Source of the DNA: Tsukamurella tyrosinosolvens
Lineage (GTDB): Bacteria; Actinomycetota; Actinomycetes; Mycobacteriales; Mycobacteriaceae
DNA length: 64,000 nt
Direction: 5' to 3'
Assembly (NCBI RefSeq): GCF_900104775.1
Contig: NZ_FNSA01000003.1
Location: 3,844,001 to 3,908,000, forward strand
Position 1 is the first letter of the stretch. Each line of letters opens with the position of its first letter. Both the position numbers and the translations under genes were made by a program. The notes under the pieces were generated by a model. The model saw nothing but the letters and a program-made list of their open reading frames with translations, was not told where the DNA came from and did no database searches. Shown here piece by piece: positions 33,950-42,799 of this stretch.

Positions 33950-34843
33950 ATGGACTACCTGCGTCCCGTCGAGTTCGGACTGTTCGTCACCCCGGCCGCC
34001 GCGGCGCTCGACAACTGCTTCGCGCTCGCCCAGCTCGCGGACGGGAAGGTCGAGCTCCTCGGGGTGCAGGACCACCCGTACCAACAGGCCTTCGTCGACA
34101 CGTTCACGCTGATCGGCGCACTGCTGGACCGGACCGAGGAGGTCCGGGTCTTCCCCGACGTCGCCAATCTCCCGCTCCGGCCGCCCGCGGTCATGGCGCA
34201 GGCCGCCGCCACACTCGACGTGCTGTCCGAGGGCAGGTTCGAACTGGGCCTCGGCGCGGGCGCGTTCTGGCCCGCGATCGCCGCGATGGGCGGCCCCGAG
34301 CACACCCCGGGCGAGGCCGCCGGCGCGCTCAAGGAGGCGGTCGAGGTGATCCGCCTGATGTGGTCCGGCGAGCGGTCCGTGCGCTTCCACGGCGAGCACT
34401 ACCGGCTCGACGGGGTGCACCCCGGCCCTCGCCCCGCGCACGACATCGGCGTCTGGCTCGGCGTCGGCGGGCCCAAGCTGCTGCGCTTCCTCGGCGGACA
34501 CGCGGACGGGTGGGCACCGTCGAACTCCTTCTTCCCGCCCCCGACCCTGCCCGAGAGGCACGCCGCCATCGACGACGGTGCGCGCGCCGCCGGACGCGAT
34601 CCCGCGGCGATCCGGCGGGTCTACAACATCTTCGGGTCGATCGACGACGCCCCGTCGGACGAGCCCTTCCACGGCACCGTCGAGCAGTGGACGGATCGGC
34701 TGACCGGCCTCGTCGTGGACACGGGCATGGACACCTTCGTCTTCGGCGCGCAGGACGACGACTACGAGCAGTGCCGCCGGTTCGTCGAGGACGTCGCGCC
34801 GCGCGTCCGCCGCCGCGTCGCCGAGGTGCGCGCGAGCAGGTAG
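33950..34843 (+). CDS. LLM-class flavin/F420-dependent oxidoreductase
   Basis: 297-residue luciferase-like TIM barrel. LLGVQDHPYQQAFVDTFTLIGAL, SEGRFELGLGAGAFWPAIAAMGG and IGVWLGVGGPKLLRFLGGHADGW mark the cofactor-binding loops. Such enzymes use F420H2 or FMNH2. It begins 28 bases after the DUF3060 stop and ends directly against the convergent acetyltransferase gene. Substrate unknown. Confidence 0.87.
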   Translation: MDYLRPVEFGLFVTPAAAALDNCFALAQLADGKVELLGVQDHPYQQAFVDTFTLIGALLDRTEEVRVFPDVANLPLRPPAVMAQAAATLDVLSEGRFELGLGAGAFWPAIAAMGGPEHTPGEAAGALKEAVEVIRLMWSGERSVRFHGEHYRLDGVHPGPRPAHDIGVWLGVGGPKLLRFLGGHADGWAPSNSFFPPPTLPERHAAIDDGARAAGRDPAAIRRVYNIFGSIDDAPSDEPFHGTVEQWTDRLTGLVVDTGMDTFVFGAQDDDYEQCRRFVEDVAPRVRRRVAEVRASR

Positions 34844-35410
34844 CTATTCGGTCGGGAGCGAGCGCACCACGCGGCACGGGTTGCCGACGGCGGCGACGTG
34901 GTCCGGGACGTCGCGGGTCACCACGCTGCCGGCGCCGATGACGGTGTTGCGGCCGATCGTGACGCCCGGACACACGATGACGCCGCCGCCGAACCAGACG
35001 TTGTCGCCGATCGTGATCGGCGCCGCGGTCTCCCAGCGCGCCCTGCGGGCCGCGTGATCCTCGAGGGGGTGCAGCGCGGTGAGCAGCTGCACGCGGGGCC
35101 CGATCGAGCAGTCGTCGCCGATCGTGATGGGCGCGCAGTCCATGAGGATCGCGTCGTAGTTGAGGAAGCTGTTCGCGCCGATGGTGGTGTGGGCGCCGTA
35201 GTCGCACTGGAACCGCGGCATGACCCAGGAACCCTCCCCGATGCCGCCGAGAAGCTCCTGGAGGATCTGAGAGCGCGCCACGTCGTCGTCGGCGGTGGTG
35301 GTGTTGAACCGGTCGAGCAACCGGCCGCACGACTTCCGCATCGCCACGAGTTCGGGATCGCTGTCGCGGTAGCGCTCGCCCGCGAGCATCCGCTGGAGTT
35401 CGGTGGCCAC
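34844..35410 (-). CDS. Sugar O-acetyltransferase (Maa/LacA/NodL type)
   Basis: 188 residues from the GTG at 35410. The N-terminal Maa domain (MLAGERYRDSDPELVAMRKSCGRLLDRFNTT) precedes a left-handed beta helix of hexapeptide repeats (FQCDYGAHTTIGANSFLNYDAILMDCAPITIGDDCSIG...ITIGDNVWFGGGVIVCPGVTIGRNTVIGAGSVVTRDVP). The catalytic His is in LLTALHPLED. It transfers acetyl from acetyl-CoA to a sugar hydroxyl, probably maltose or a related glycoside. Confidence 0.9.
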   Translation of the reverse strand: MATELQRMLAGERYRDSDPELVAMRKSCGRLLDRFNTTTADDDVARSQILQELLGGIGEGSWVMPRFQCDYGAHTTIGANSFLNYDAILMDCAPITIGDDCSIGPRVQLLTALHPLEDHAARRARWETAAPITIGDNVWFGGGVIVCPGVTIGRNTVIGAGSVVTRDVPDHVAAVGNPCRVVRSLPTE

Positions 35411-35455
35411 AGACCGACCGTACCGGCGGCTGTGCCGCTCTCCCCGGGAATGCGA

Positions 35456-35483
35456 AAGGCCCCCGGATTTCTCCGGGGGCCTT
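35456..35483 (-). terminator. Terminator after initiator tRNA
   Basis: AAGGCCCCCGGA / TCCGGGGGCCTT, a perfect 12-bp stem with a 4-base loop, between the tRNA and the acetyltransferase gene. Confidence 0.85.
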
Positions 35484-35491
35484 CGACCTAG

Positions 35492-35565
35492 TAGCGGGGA
35501 CAGGATTTGAACCTGCGACCTCTGGGTTATGAGCCCAGCGAGCTACCGAGCTGCTCCACCCCGCG
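35492..35565 (-). tRNA. Initiator tRNA-Met (CAT)
   Basis: 74 nt without encoded CCA. Minus strand: CGCGGGG acceptor, D-arm GAGC...GCTC, anticodon arm CTGGG-CTCATAA-CCCAG with anticodon CAT, T-arm GCAGG-TTCAAAT-CCTGT, acceptor CCCCGCT, discriminator A. The unpaired first position (C1 opposite U72) and the three G-C pairs in the anticodon stem identify the initiator rather than the elongator. Confidence 0.95.
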
Positions 35566-35630
35566 TCGGGTGAACACCACGTTACTGGAATGCGCTCACG
35601 ATGTGCAAATCAGTTGAACGTGACGCTCGT

Positions 35631-35670
35631 CTCTCGGGCCGGGACGGGGGTCGCCGTCCCGGCCCGAGAG
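35631..35670 (-). terminator. Terminator of the UPF0182 gene
   Basis: CTCTCGGGCCGGGACG (35631-35646) and CGTCCCGGCCCGAGAG (35655-35670), a perfect 16-bp stem with an 8-base loop, directly after the stop at 35677. Confidence 0.88.
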
Positions 35671-35676
35671 CTGAGA

Positions 35677-38646
35677 TCAGTTGCCGCCCCGCGCCTTTGA
35701 CTCGGCCGCCTGCAGCTTGGTGATCGCGTCACCGAGCTGCTTCATCGCCTGGCCGACGGCGACCTGGTCGCCGGAGCGCTGCGCCGAGAGCACCGAACCC
35801 CAGGCGTCGGAGACGGCCTTCACCGCAGCCTGCACCTCGGGGGTGTCGCCGCCGGGCACCGTCGCCTGCGTGGGCGGCTGCGCCGGGTCCTGCCCGCCGG
35901 GCACCGTCTGGCCCTGGGTGGGGCCGGAGACGCCCGTCGCGGCCGTCGCGAGGGCCGCGTCGACGCCCTTGTAGCCGGCGTCGGTGAGCGAAGCCGCGAC
36001 CGTCGTGCGGTAGCCCGCGCCACCCGTGACCGGGTTGAGGCTCAGCACCTTGATCAGCTTCGGCGCGGCCCTCTCCCCCGTCGACTGCGCGTACATCGGC
36101 CACACGTAGGTCAGGCCGCCGTTCGCGAGCGCGATCGCCTGGAGATTGCCGAAGCGCGGGTTGAGCGCCTGGATGTTGGCGTTGTCGGCCACGACCGGCG
36201 GTGCGCCCTTGATCAGGTCGGCAGCCTGCATGGGGCCGGGGGTCCGGCGCCCAGGCAGCTCACGCATGTCGCGCACCAGCAGCCGGCCCGCGTCCTCGCC
36301 CTCCGACGACACGGAGACGAGCCCCGCGAGGTACGGCTGGTCCTTCGCCTGCAGGATCGACGACAGCTGGAACTGCGCCGGTCCGCCGCCGGGTGCCGCG
36401 CCCACGGAGTAGTACGGCGACTGCAGGCCGTCCTTGTCGGGCGTCTCGTTCGGCGCCGCGGCGGCCTGCCAGACGTCGTTCTGGCGACGGAAGGTGTCGG
36501 GGTCCGACGTGTGGTACTTCTGCAGCAGGAAGCGCTGGACCTCGAACAGGTCCTGCGGGTACCGGAAGTGCTGCGCGACCTCCGCGGGCACGGCGCTCTT
36601 CGGCTCGACCACGCCGGGGAAGACGTTCTTCCAGGCGTTGAGGACGGGATCGTCGTCGTCGACCTGGTACAGGTGCACGGAACCGTCGTAGGCGTCGACG
36701 GTGGCCTTCACCGAGTTGCGGATGTAGCCCACCTTCTCGTCCACCTGGCGGCGCTGCGCCTGCTGGCCGGGCGTCGTCTGCTGGCGCGAGCCCGTGGCGT
36801 CCGACAGCGAGGTCTGCTGCGCGTACGGGTACTTCGGCAGCGTGGTGTAGCCGTCGACGACCCACAGGATCCGGCCGGTCCGCGAGTCGACCATCGGGTA
36901 GGTCTTGGTGTCCACCGTGAGGAACGGCGCGAGCTGCTTGACCCGGTCGCGCGGGTCGCGCTGGTAGATGATCTTCGAGTCCGGGCCGATGTTCCCGTTG
37001 AGCAGGATGTTCCGCTCGGTGAACTTGATCGCGTAGGCCAGCCGGGTGAACCAGTTGCCGATGCCGACGCCGCCGTCGCCCTCGTAGCGCGAGCGCTCGG
37101 TGTCGCTGTCGAGCTCGCGCGGATCGCCCGTGCTGCCCACGACGGAGTAGAAGCCGGGGTCGGAACCGATGATCTCGCCGTAGTAGATCCGCGGCTGTGT
37201 GACGGCCTTGCTGCCTGCCACGCCGTTGCGCGTGAACACGGGCTGGCCGCCCGCGTTGTTGTTGTTCACGGCGTCGCGGCCGCTCTCGCTGACCACCTGG
37301 TCGACCTGGCCGGCCGGCGCGGTGATGAGCCCGTTGCCGTGCGTGTAGACCATGTGCCGCGAGGTCCAGTCCGACGGGGTCTTGCTCGGGTCCAGCTCGA
37401 TCGGCGCGAGCAGCACGTTCGTCTGGTTGCCGCCCACCTCGTAGCGGTCCACCGACAGCTTGCCCGAGAGCCGGTAGTAGTCCTTGAGGCCGCCGAAGTT
37501 GGAGAAGGCCTGGGAGACCACGTTCGGGTCGAGCAGGCGCACGTTCTGCAGCGACGGCGCGTCCTTGGCGGTGAGCGTCTGCAGCGCCTCCGGTGACGCC
37601 TTCGGATCGGATTTCTCGTACTTGGCGCTCGCGAGGCCGTAGGCCTCCTGCGTCGCCGCGATGTTCCGCGCGATGTAGGGCAGCTCCTTCTCCGCGTTGG
37701 GGCCGACCGAGAAGGTCTGCACCGCGGTCGGCCAGCCGACGCCGACGACCAGCGAGGAGAACAGCATGAGGACGGTCGCGATCGCGGGGACCCGCAGGTC
37801 CCGGAGCACGATGCCGAAGAAGAAGGCTGCGGCGCAGATGATCGCGATGCCCGTGAGGATCGCCTTCGCGGGGAGCATGGCGTGGATGTCGGTGTAGTTC
37901 GCGCCGGTGAACATCGGCGACCGGTTCGAGTACACGAGCGCGTACCGGTCGAACCAGTATGCGACGGCCTTCGTCAGCAGGAAGACGCCCGCGATCGCGG
38001 CGAGCTGGATCCGCGCGCCGCGCGACAGCGAGCCCTCGCGACCGGCGAGGCGGATGCCGCCGAAGACGTAGTGCGCCACCAGGTTCGCCAGGAACATGAC
38101 GATCAGGCCGGCGAACAGGAAGCCGAGGACGAACTCGATGAAGGGCAGGGTGAAGGCGTAGAAGCCGATGTCCATGCCGAACTCGGCGTCGGTCTCGCCG
38201 AACGGCTGGCGGTTGAAGAAGAGCAGCACCTGCTGCCAGGCCGACTGCCCGAAGATGCCGGCGATGAGCCCGATCAGCAGCGAGGGCACGATCGCGAAGG
38301 TCTTCAGCTTGCTGGTCACCACGGCGCGGTAGCGCACCACCGGGTCGTCCGTGGGCGAGGGCAGGAAGGCAGGCCGCACGCGGTACGCCAACCACATGCC
38401 GGCGAAGGTGAACAGGGCCAGCACCACGCCCGTGATCACGAAGAGGCCGAAGCGCGAGAGCAGTACCGTCCGCAGCACGCCGGCGTGGCCGAGCGAGCCG
38501 TACCAGAGGAAGGCGGTGATCACGTCCACCACCCGCGGCCCGATGAGCAGCAGCGCGAGCAGGACCACGGCCAACGCGATGAGGATCTTTGCCCGGCGGG
38601 ACAGTGTGGGAATGCCCGCGGCACGAGGTGTCGTCACGACAACCAC
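35677..38646 (-). CDS. UPF0182-family large membrane protein
   Basis: 989 residues, start GTG at 38646 (another GTG three codons in). Seven hydrophobic segments lie in residues 20-300, followed by a large extracellular region. Within it: VGWPTAVQTFSVGPNAEKELPYIARNIAATQEAYGL, ERSRYEGDGGVGIGNWFTRLAYAIKF, ILWVVDGYTTLPKYPYAQ and VRNSVKATVDAYDGSVHLY (read as YIRNSVKATVDAYDGSVHLY). The C-terminus is Pro/Gly/Gln-rich, then a short helical domain. Homologues (Rv3193c, Rv0064) are conserved in actinobacteria and cyanobacteria without a proven function. It is divergent from the PPA1309-like gene. Confidence 0.92.
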   Translation of the reverse strand: MVVVTTPRAAGIPTLSRRAKILIALAVVLLALLLIGPRVVDVITAFLWYGSLGHAGVLRTVLLSRFGLFVITGVVLALFTFAGMWLAYRVRPAFLPSPTDDPVVRYRAVVTSKLKTFAIVPSLLIGLIAGIFGQSAWQQVLLFFNRQPFGETDAEFGMDIGFYAFTLPFIEFVLGFLFAGLIVMFLANLVAHYVFGGIRLAGREGSLSRGARIQLAAIAGVFLLTKAVAYWFDRYALVYSNRSPMFTGANYTDIHAMLPAKAILTGIAIICAAAFFFGIVLRDLRVPAIATVLMLFSSLVVGVGWPTAVQTFSVGPNAEKELPYIARNIAATQEAYGLASAKYEKSDPKASPEALQTLTAKDAPSLQNVRLLDPNVVSQAFSNFGGLKDYYRLSGKLSVDRYEVGGNQTNVLLAPIELDPSKTPSDWTSRHMVYTHGNGLITAPAGQVDQVVSESGRDAVNNNNAGGQPVFTRNGVAGSKAVTQPRIYYGEIIGSDPGFYSVVGSTGDPRELDSDTERSRYEGDGGVGIGNWFTRLAYAIKFTERNILLNGNIGPDSKIIYQRDPRDRVKQLAPFLTVDTKTYPMVDSRTGRILWVVDGYTTLPKYPYAQQTSLSDATGSRQQTTPGQQAQRRQVDEKVGYIRNSVKATVDAYDGSVHLYQVDDDDPVLNAWKNVFPGVVEPKSAVPAEVAQHFRYPQDLFEVQRFLLQKYHTSDPDTFRRQNDVWQAAAAPNETPDKDGLQSPYYSVGAAPGGGPAQFQLSSILQAKDQPYLAGLVSVSSEGEDAGRLLVRDMRELPGRRTPGPMQAADLIKGAPPVVADNANIQALNPRFGNLQAIALANGGLTYVWPMYAQSTGERAAPKLIKVLSLNPVTGGAGYRTTVAASLTDAGYKGVDAALATAATGVSGPTQGQTVPGGQDPAQPPTQATVPGGDTPEVQAAVKAVSDAWGSVLSAQRSGDQVAVGQAMKQLGDAITKLQAAESKARGGN

Positions 38647-38726
38647 TGTACGGATTGCCCGAGATCGGCCCGACGTGTGCTCACCGGCGTGGTACCGCGC
38701 GCGGCGGGAGATGCGATCATGGGCGC

Positions 38727-39323
38727 GTGACCTACGACGAGCCGGAGCAGGTATTCGACGAGGCGGCCCTCGGCCGCGCGGCCCGCGAGGCCATCGAGTT
38801 CGTGGAACCGCAGGGCTGGGGCCAGCCGCCCCAGCTGTTCGGCCTGGTCCCGACCTCCCTGCTCGCCACCAGCCAGCCCGAGTGGGCCGACATCCTCGAC
38901 GACGGTGCCTCGCTGACCGTCATCGAGCAGGAGCCGCTGCCCGGCGACCCGCAGGGCGGGAGCACCGAACTCAATCACGTGCTCGCCACCACGACCTGGC
39001 CCGACGAGGTGGTCGGCTGCGCGCTGGTGCAGGAGATCATCGTGCTGCCGCCGAACGCCGAGGCCGACCTCGACGGCGCGCTCGAGCCGCACCTCGCCGA
39101 TGTCGACGCCGCGGATCGGGCCGGCCGCGCCGCCGCCGAGAACCACCCGGAGCGGCGCACCGCGCGGATGGTCGCCGCCGTCCTGCGCGACGGCCACCGG
39201 ATCACCCTGCTCATGCTGCAGCCCGACGACGACGATCCCTTCGCGGACGCCGAGCTGCTGCGCGCCGACCAGCTCGCGCCCGGCCTGATCCAGGGCTTGC
39301 TCGCCACCTTCGACGAGGACTGA
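38727..39323 (+). CDS. PPA1309-family conserved protein
   Basis: 198 residues from the GTG at 38727. Cytoplasmic, acidic, no membrane segment. Conserved-looking stretches: GWGQPPQLFGLVPTSLL, EQEPLPG, LATTTWPDEVVGCALVQEIIVLPP and NHPERRTARMVAAVLRDGHRITLLMLQ. It lies between the UPF0182 gene and the PDZ protease in the conserved actinobacterial order. No function is known. Confidence 0.85.
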   Translation: MTYDEPEQVFDEAALGRAAREAIEFVEPQGWGQPPQLFGLVPTSLLATSQPEWADILDDGASLTVIEQEPLPGDPQGGSTELNHVLATTTWPDEVVGCALVQEIIVLPPNAEADLDGALEPHLADVDAADRAGRAAAENHPERRTARMVAAVLRDGHRITLLMLQPDDDDPFADAELLRADQLAPGLIQGLLATFDED

Positions 39324-39363
39324 CCCCGCCCCTGAGGGCCTCCGCCTGAGGGCGGTGCGGCGG

Positions 39364-40407
39364 TCAGCAGGACGGCGCGGGGCGGCCCTCGCGGACGTCG
39401 GCCAGGGCCTGGACGGCACCGTCGAGCGACTCGACCTTGACCAGCTGCAGGCCCGCGGGCGGCGACGACTTCGCGGCGTCGCAGTTGGCGGCGGGCACGA
39501 GGAAGACGGAGGCACCGTCGCGCTTGGCGCCCTGGAGCTTGTGCTCGATGCCGCCGATGGGCCCGACCCTGCCGTCGGAGGCGATCTCCCCGGTCCCGGC
39601 GACGTTCTTCCCGCCCGTGAGGTCGCCCGGCTCGACCAGGTCGACGATGCCGAGGGAGAGCATCAGGCCCGCCGACGGTCCGCCGACCTTCTGCACCCCG
39701 AAGCCGATCCGGATCTTCGGGTCCGCGGGCACCTGCCCCACGACGATCCCGAGTCGCGGCTTGCCCTCGGACTCGCCGAGCGTGACGGGGACCTGCGCGA
39801 CACCGTCGGCGCGGCGGACCGCGACGGTCACGACGTCGCCCTTCTTCTTCCCCTCGAGGCCCTTGGCGACCTGGTCGGGGGCGGCGACGGGGGCACCGTC
39901 GACGGACTCGAGGACGTCGCCCTCGCGCAGCTTGCCCTGCGCCGGCCCGCCCTCGCTGAGGCCGACGACGCCGGTCGCGGTCGGGATCTTCAGGTACCGC
40001 AGCGCGGCGATGGTGGCGGAGGACTCGGAGCCGGTGAACTGTTCCCGGTTGCCCGCCTCGATCTGCTCGCGGGTGGCGCCGGGCGGGTAGTAGGCGTCGC
40101 GGGGCGCGATCTGCTCGCCGCTGATCCACTTGCCGAGGGCGCCGTAGAGGTTGAGTCCGTCGGTCACGGCGATCGTCGTGAAGCGCAGCTGCCCGGCGGG
40201 CTGGTGCACGGGCAGCCCGTCGATCGTGATGACCTTGCGGTCGGTGACCTTGCCGTCGGCGTCGCGCTCCGCGTAGGTGGTGAGCGTGTCAGCGGTGTCG
40301 CCCGCGCCGACCGCGACGTACGGCACCGTCACGAACATTCCCAGCAACACGAGCACCAGGAGCGGCACCAGAGCGGCGAGAGCTGTCGTGATCCTGCGTT
40401 CCGTCAC
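39364..40407 (-). CDS. Membrane-anchored PDZ/Lon-type serine protease (YlbL-like)
   Basis: 347 residues. One N-terminal membrane helix (residues 8-30), a PDZ domain (residues about 140-210: GVVGLSEGGPAQGKLREGDVLESVDGAPV) and a Lon-type protease domain with a Ser-Lys dyad: Ser245 in VGGPSAGLML and Lys290 in GGIEHKLQGA. Similar proteins (Rv3194c; B. subtilis YlbL) act outside the membrane in envelope protein quality control. It converges with the PPA1309-like gene and is divergent from the DUF2342 gene. Confidence 0.92.
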   Translation of the reverse strand: MTERRITTALAALVPLLVLVLLGMFVTVPYVAVGAGDTADTLTTYAERDADGKVTDRKVITIDGLPVHQPAGQLRFTTIAVTDGLNLYGALGKWISGEQIAPRDAYYPPGATREQIEAGNREQFTGSESSATIAALRYLKIPTATGVVGLSEGGPAQGKLREGDVLESVDGAPVAAPDQVAKGLEGKKKGDVVTVAVRRADGVAQVPVTLGESEGKPRLGIVVGQVPADPKIRIGFGVQKVGGPSAGLMLSLGIVDLVEPGDLTGGKNVAGTGEIASDGRVGPIGGIEHKLQGAKRDGASVFLVPAANCDAAKSSPPAGLQLVKVESLDGAVQALADVREGRPAPSC

Positions 40408-40490
40408 GGGCCACAGCGTAGCCGCCGCTGTTCGCGCAGAGCGTGACGCACGGGGCGGCCCCGGGTGGACCGGGGCAGTACCGTGGAGTC

Positions 40491-41837
40491 ATGAATGACC
40501 TGCCCTTCGGATTCTCCTCCGGCGACGACGGCGGTGACGACGGCAAAGGCCGACGGGACCAGCCCTTCGGCGCCGGTCAGCCCTTCGACATGTCGCAGCT
40601 GGGCGACATGCTGAGCCAACTCGGCCAGATGATCTCCGGCATGGGTTCCGGCATGACCGGCCCGGGCGCCGGCACCGGCGAGCCCGTCAACTACACGATC
40701 GCCGCGCAGCTCGCGCGCCAGACGCTCGGCAAGCACGAGCCCGTCTCCGAGGGCCAGCGCACGGCCGTCGAGGAGTCGACGCACCTCGCGCAGCTCTGGC
40801 TCGACGGTGCCACGGTGCTCCCGGCGGGCCCGCAGAAGACGGCGGCGTGGACCCCCGTCGACTGGCAGGAGAAGACCCTGCCCACGTGGAAGCGGCTGGT
40901 GAACCCGGTCGCGGAGAAGATCTCCGGCTCGTGGATGCAGAGCATGCCCGAGGAGGCGCGCGAGATGGCCGCGCCGATGATGGGCATGTTCAGCCAGATC
41001 GGCTCGATGTCCTTCGGCACCCAGTTGGGCCAGGCGCTCGGCTCGCTGTCGAAGGAGGTGCTCACCAGCACCGACATCGGCCTGCCGCTGGGGCCGGAGG
41101 ACACCGCGGCGCTGCTGCCCGAGGCGATCGAGGCCTTCGGCAAGGACCTGGACATCAAGGACCAGGAGATCCTGGTGTACCTCGCCGCGCGCGAGGCCGC
41201 GCACCAGCGGCTGTTCGCCCACGTGCCGTGGCTGCGTGCCCGCGTGCTCGACACCGTCGAGCAGTACGCCCGGGGCATCACCATCGACATGTCGGGCATC
41301 GAGGAGCTCTCCCGCAACCTGGACCCGACCGCGCTGCAGGACCCGGCGAAGCTCGAGGAGCTGATGGCCGCGCAGGGCGCCGCGCTGCAGCCCAAGGCCA
41401 CGCCGGAGCAGACCGCCGCGCTCGAGCGCCTCGAGACGCTGCTGGCCCTCATCGAGGGCTGGGTCGAGACCGTCGTGCACGCGGCGATCGCCGATCGGCT
41501 GCCGAGCGCCGCCGCGCTGCGCGAGACGATGCGCCGTCGCCGCGCTTCGGGCGGCCCGGCGGAGCAGACCTTCGCCACGCTCGTCGGCTTGGAGCTGCGC
41601 CCCCGCAAGGTGCGCGAAGCCGCCGACCTGTGGGAGCGGATCCTGAACGCGACCTCGATGGAGGAGCGCGACGGGGTCTGGGCGCACCCGGACCTCATCC
41701 CGGACGCCTCCGACCTGGACGCGCCCGCGGCCTTCATCGACCGCATGCTGGGCGACGCGTCCGGCGCGGACCCGTCGGACCTCGACGACCCGATCGCCGC
41801 GATCGAGCGGCTGGGCCGCGAGTCCGGCGAGGAGTAG
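40491..41837 (+). CDS. DUF2342 zincin-like metallohydrolase
   Basis: 448 residues. The Gly/Asp-rich head (FGFSSGDDGGDDGKGRRDQPFG) and Met/Gly-rich segment (QLGQMISGMGSGM) precede a helical core. The active-site-like motif reads LAAREAAHQRLFAHVPWLR, in which the first His of a standard HExxH is replaced, followed by an Asp/Glu-rich helix. The family (Rv3195) is annotated as a zinc-dependent metalloprotease, but proteolysis is not established to my knowledge. The ATG at 40491 is the only start giving the conserved N-terminus. Confidence 0.85.
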   Translation: MNDLPFGFSSGDDGGDDGKGRRDQPFGAGQPFDMSQLGDMLSQLGQMISGMGSGMTGPGAGTGEPVNYTIAAQLARQTLGKHEPVSEGQRTAVEESTHLAQLWLDGATVLPAGPQKTAAWTPVDWQEKTLPTWKRLVNPVAEKISGSWMQSMPEEAREMAAPMMGMFSQIGSMSFGTQLGQALGSLSKEVLTSTDIGLPLGPEDTAALLPEAIEAFGKDLDIKDQEILVYLAAREAAHQRLFAHVPWLRARVLDTVEQYARGITIDMSGIEELSRNLDPTALQDPAKLEELMAAQGAALQPKATPEQTAALERLETLLALIEGWVETVVHAAIADRLPSAAALRETMRRRRASGGPAEQTFATLVGLELRPRKVREAADLWERILNATSMEERDGVWAHPDLIPDASDLDAPAAFIDRMLGDASGADPSDLDDPIAAIERLGRESGEE

Positions 41838-41939
41838 TCCGCTCGGGCGCGCATCACGCCTGGTCAGGCCCGGTCATCCCCTGTGGATAACCGAGCCTTT
41901 CCGCGTTCTCGGCGCGCACCGGCGTGATCGACTGGAGCC

Positions 41940-42785
41940 ATGCGGCACCGTCTGAACCCGTACCTCACCGTCGTGGTGCGCCCGCCCACGCTGGTCCAAC
42001 TGGGCGCCTCGGCGACCGGCGCGCCCGTCCTGCGACCGCCGCCGTGGCTCGCACCCGACACGACCGCGGGCCTGCTGCGCTGGCTGCAGACCTTCCGCAC
42101 CCCGCGCGAGCTGGAGCGCCGCGCCGCCGACATCGGCATGACGGCCGCCGACGTCGGCGAACTTCTCGATGCGCTCCGCGGCCACGGCCTGCTCGAGTCC
42201 GAGCCGCCCCGCTCGCCACTCCAGGTGCACCTGCACGGGAAGGGGCCGGTCTCCGACACGATGCTCGGCGAACTCGCCGCGCTCGACGCCGTCCGCGTGA
42301 CCGCCGGGACCGCGCGCAGCTGGTCGCCGAGCGGGCGCGGCGTCGACCTCGTCGTGCTCGCCGATGCCCTCTCCCCCGATCCCGTGCTGGTGGCGCGGCT
42401 GATGCGGGAGCGGGTGCCGCACCTGCCGGTGGTCCTGCGCGACGGTGCGGGAATCGTCGGGCCGCTGGTGCTGCCCGGCGCGGGCCCGTGCCTGCGGTGC
42501 CTGGACCGCGCCCGGGCCGACGCCGATCCGGGCTGGCCGACGCTGGCCTGCCAGCTGTTCGGCCGGGCGGGTCGCGCGTCGGCGCAGATCCTGCGGATGA
42601 CCGCGGCGGTGGCGGCGCAACAGGTGGCGGCCGTCGCCGCGGGACGGTGGGACGCGGCGGACCCGCCGGACGTCCTCGGCTGTACTTTGGAGGTCGAGGG
42701 CAGCGCGATCGCCGTCCGACGATGGTTCATGCACCCCGGGTGCGGATGCGGGGTCCCCGCCCCCGCGGCCGAGGCTGCAGGTTGA
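41940..42785 (+). CDS. Cyclodehydratase/ThiF-like zinc-site protein of unknown function (Rv3196-like)
   Basis: 281 residues. The first 90 form a winged-helix-like peptide-recognition region (LNPYLTVVVRPPTLVQLG...ADVGELLDALRGHGLL). The middle is Rossmann-like (DLVVLADALSPDPVLVARLMRERVPHLPVVLRDG). The C-terminal half has GPCLRCLDRARADADPGWP and ends with MHPGCGCG, four cysteines placed as in the structural zinc site of E1-like and thiazole/oxazole-peptide cyclodehydratase partner proteins. It lacks an obvious ATP-binding GxGxxG. It precedes the ABC1 kinase by 14 bases. No precursor peptide or YcaO gene is adjacent. Confidence 0.75.
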   Translation: MRHRLNPYLTVVVRPPTLVQLGASATGAPVLRPPPWLAPDTTAGLLRWLQTFRTPRELERRAADIGMTAADVGELLDALRGHGLLESEPPRSPLQVHLHGKGPVSDTMLGELAALDAVRVTAGTARSWSPSGRGVDLVVLADALSPDPVLVARLMRERVPHLPVVLRDGAGIVGPLVLPGAGPCLRCLDRARADADPGWPTLACQLFGRAGRASAQILRMTAAVAAQQVAAVAAGRWDAADPPDVLGCTLEVEGSAIAVRRWFMHPGCGCGVPAPAAEAAG

Positions 42786-42799
42786 CTTCAGGGGGCCAG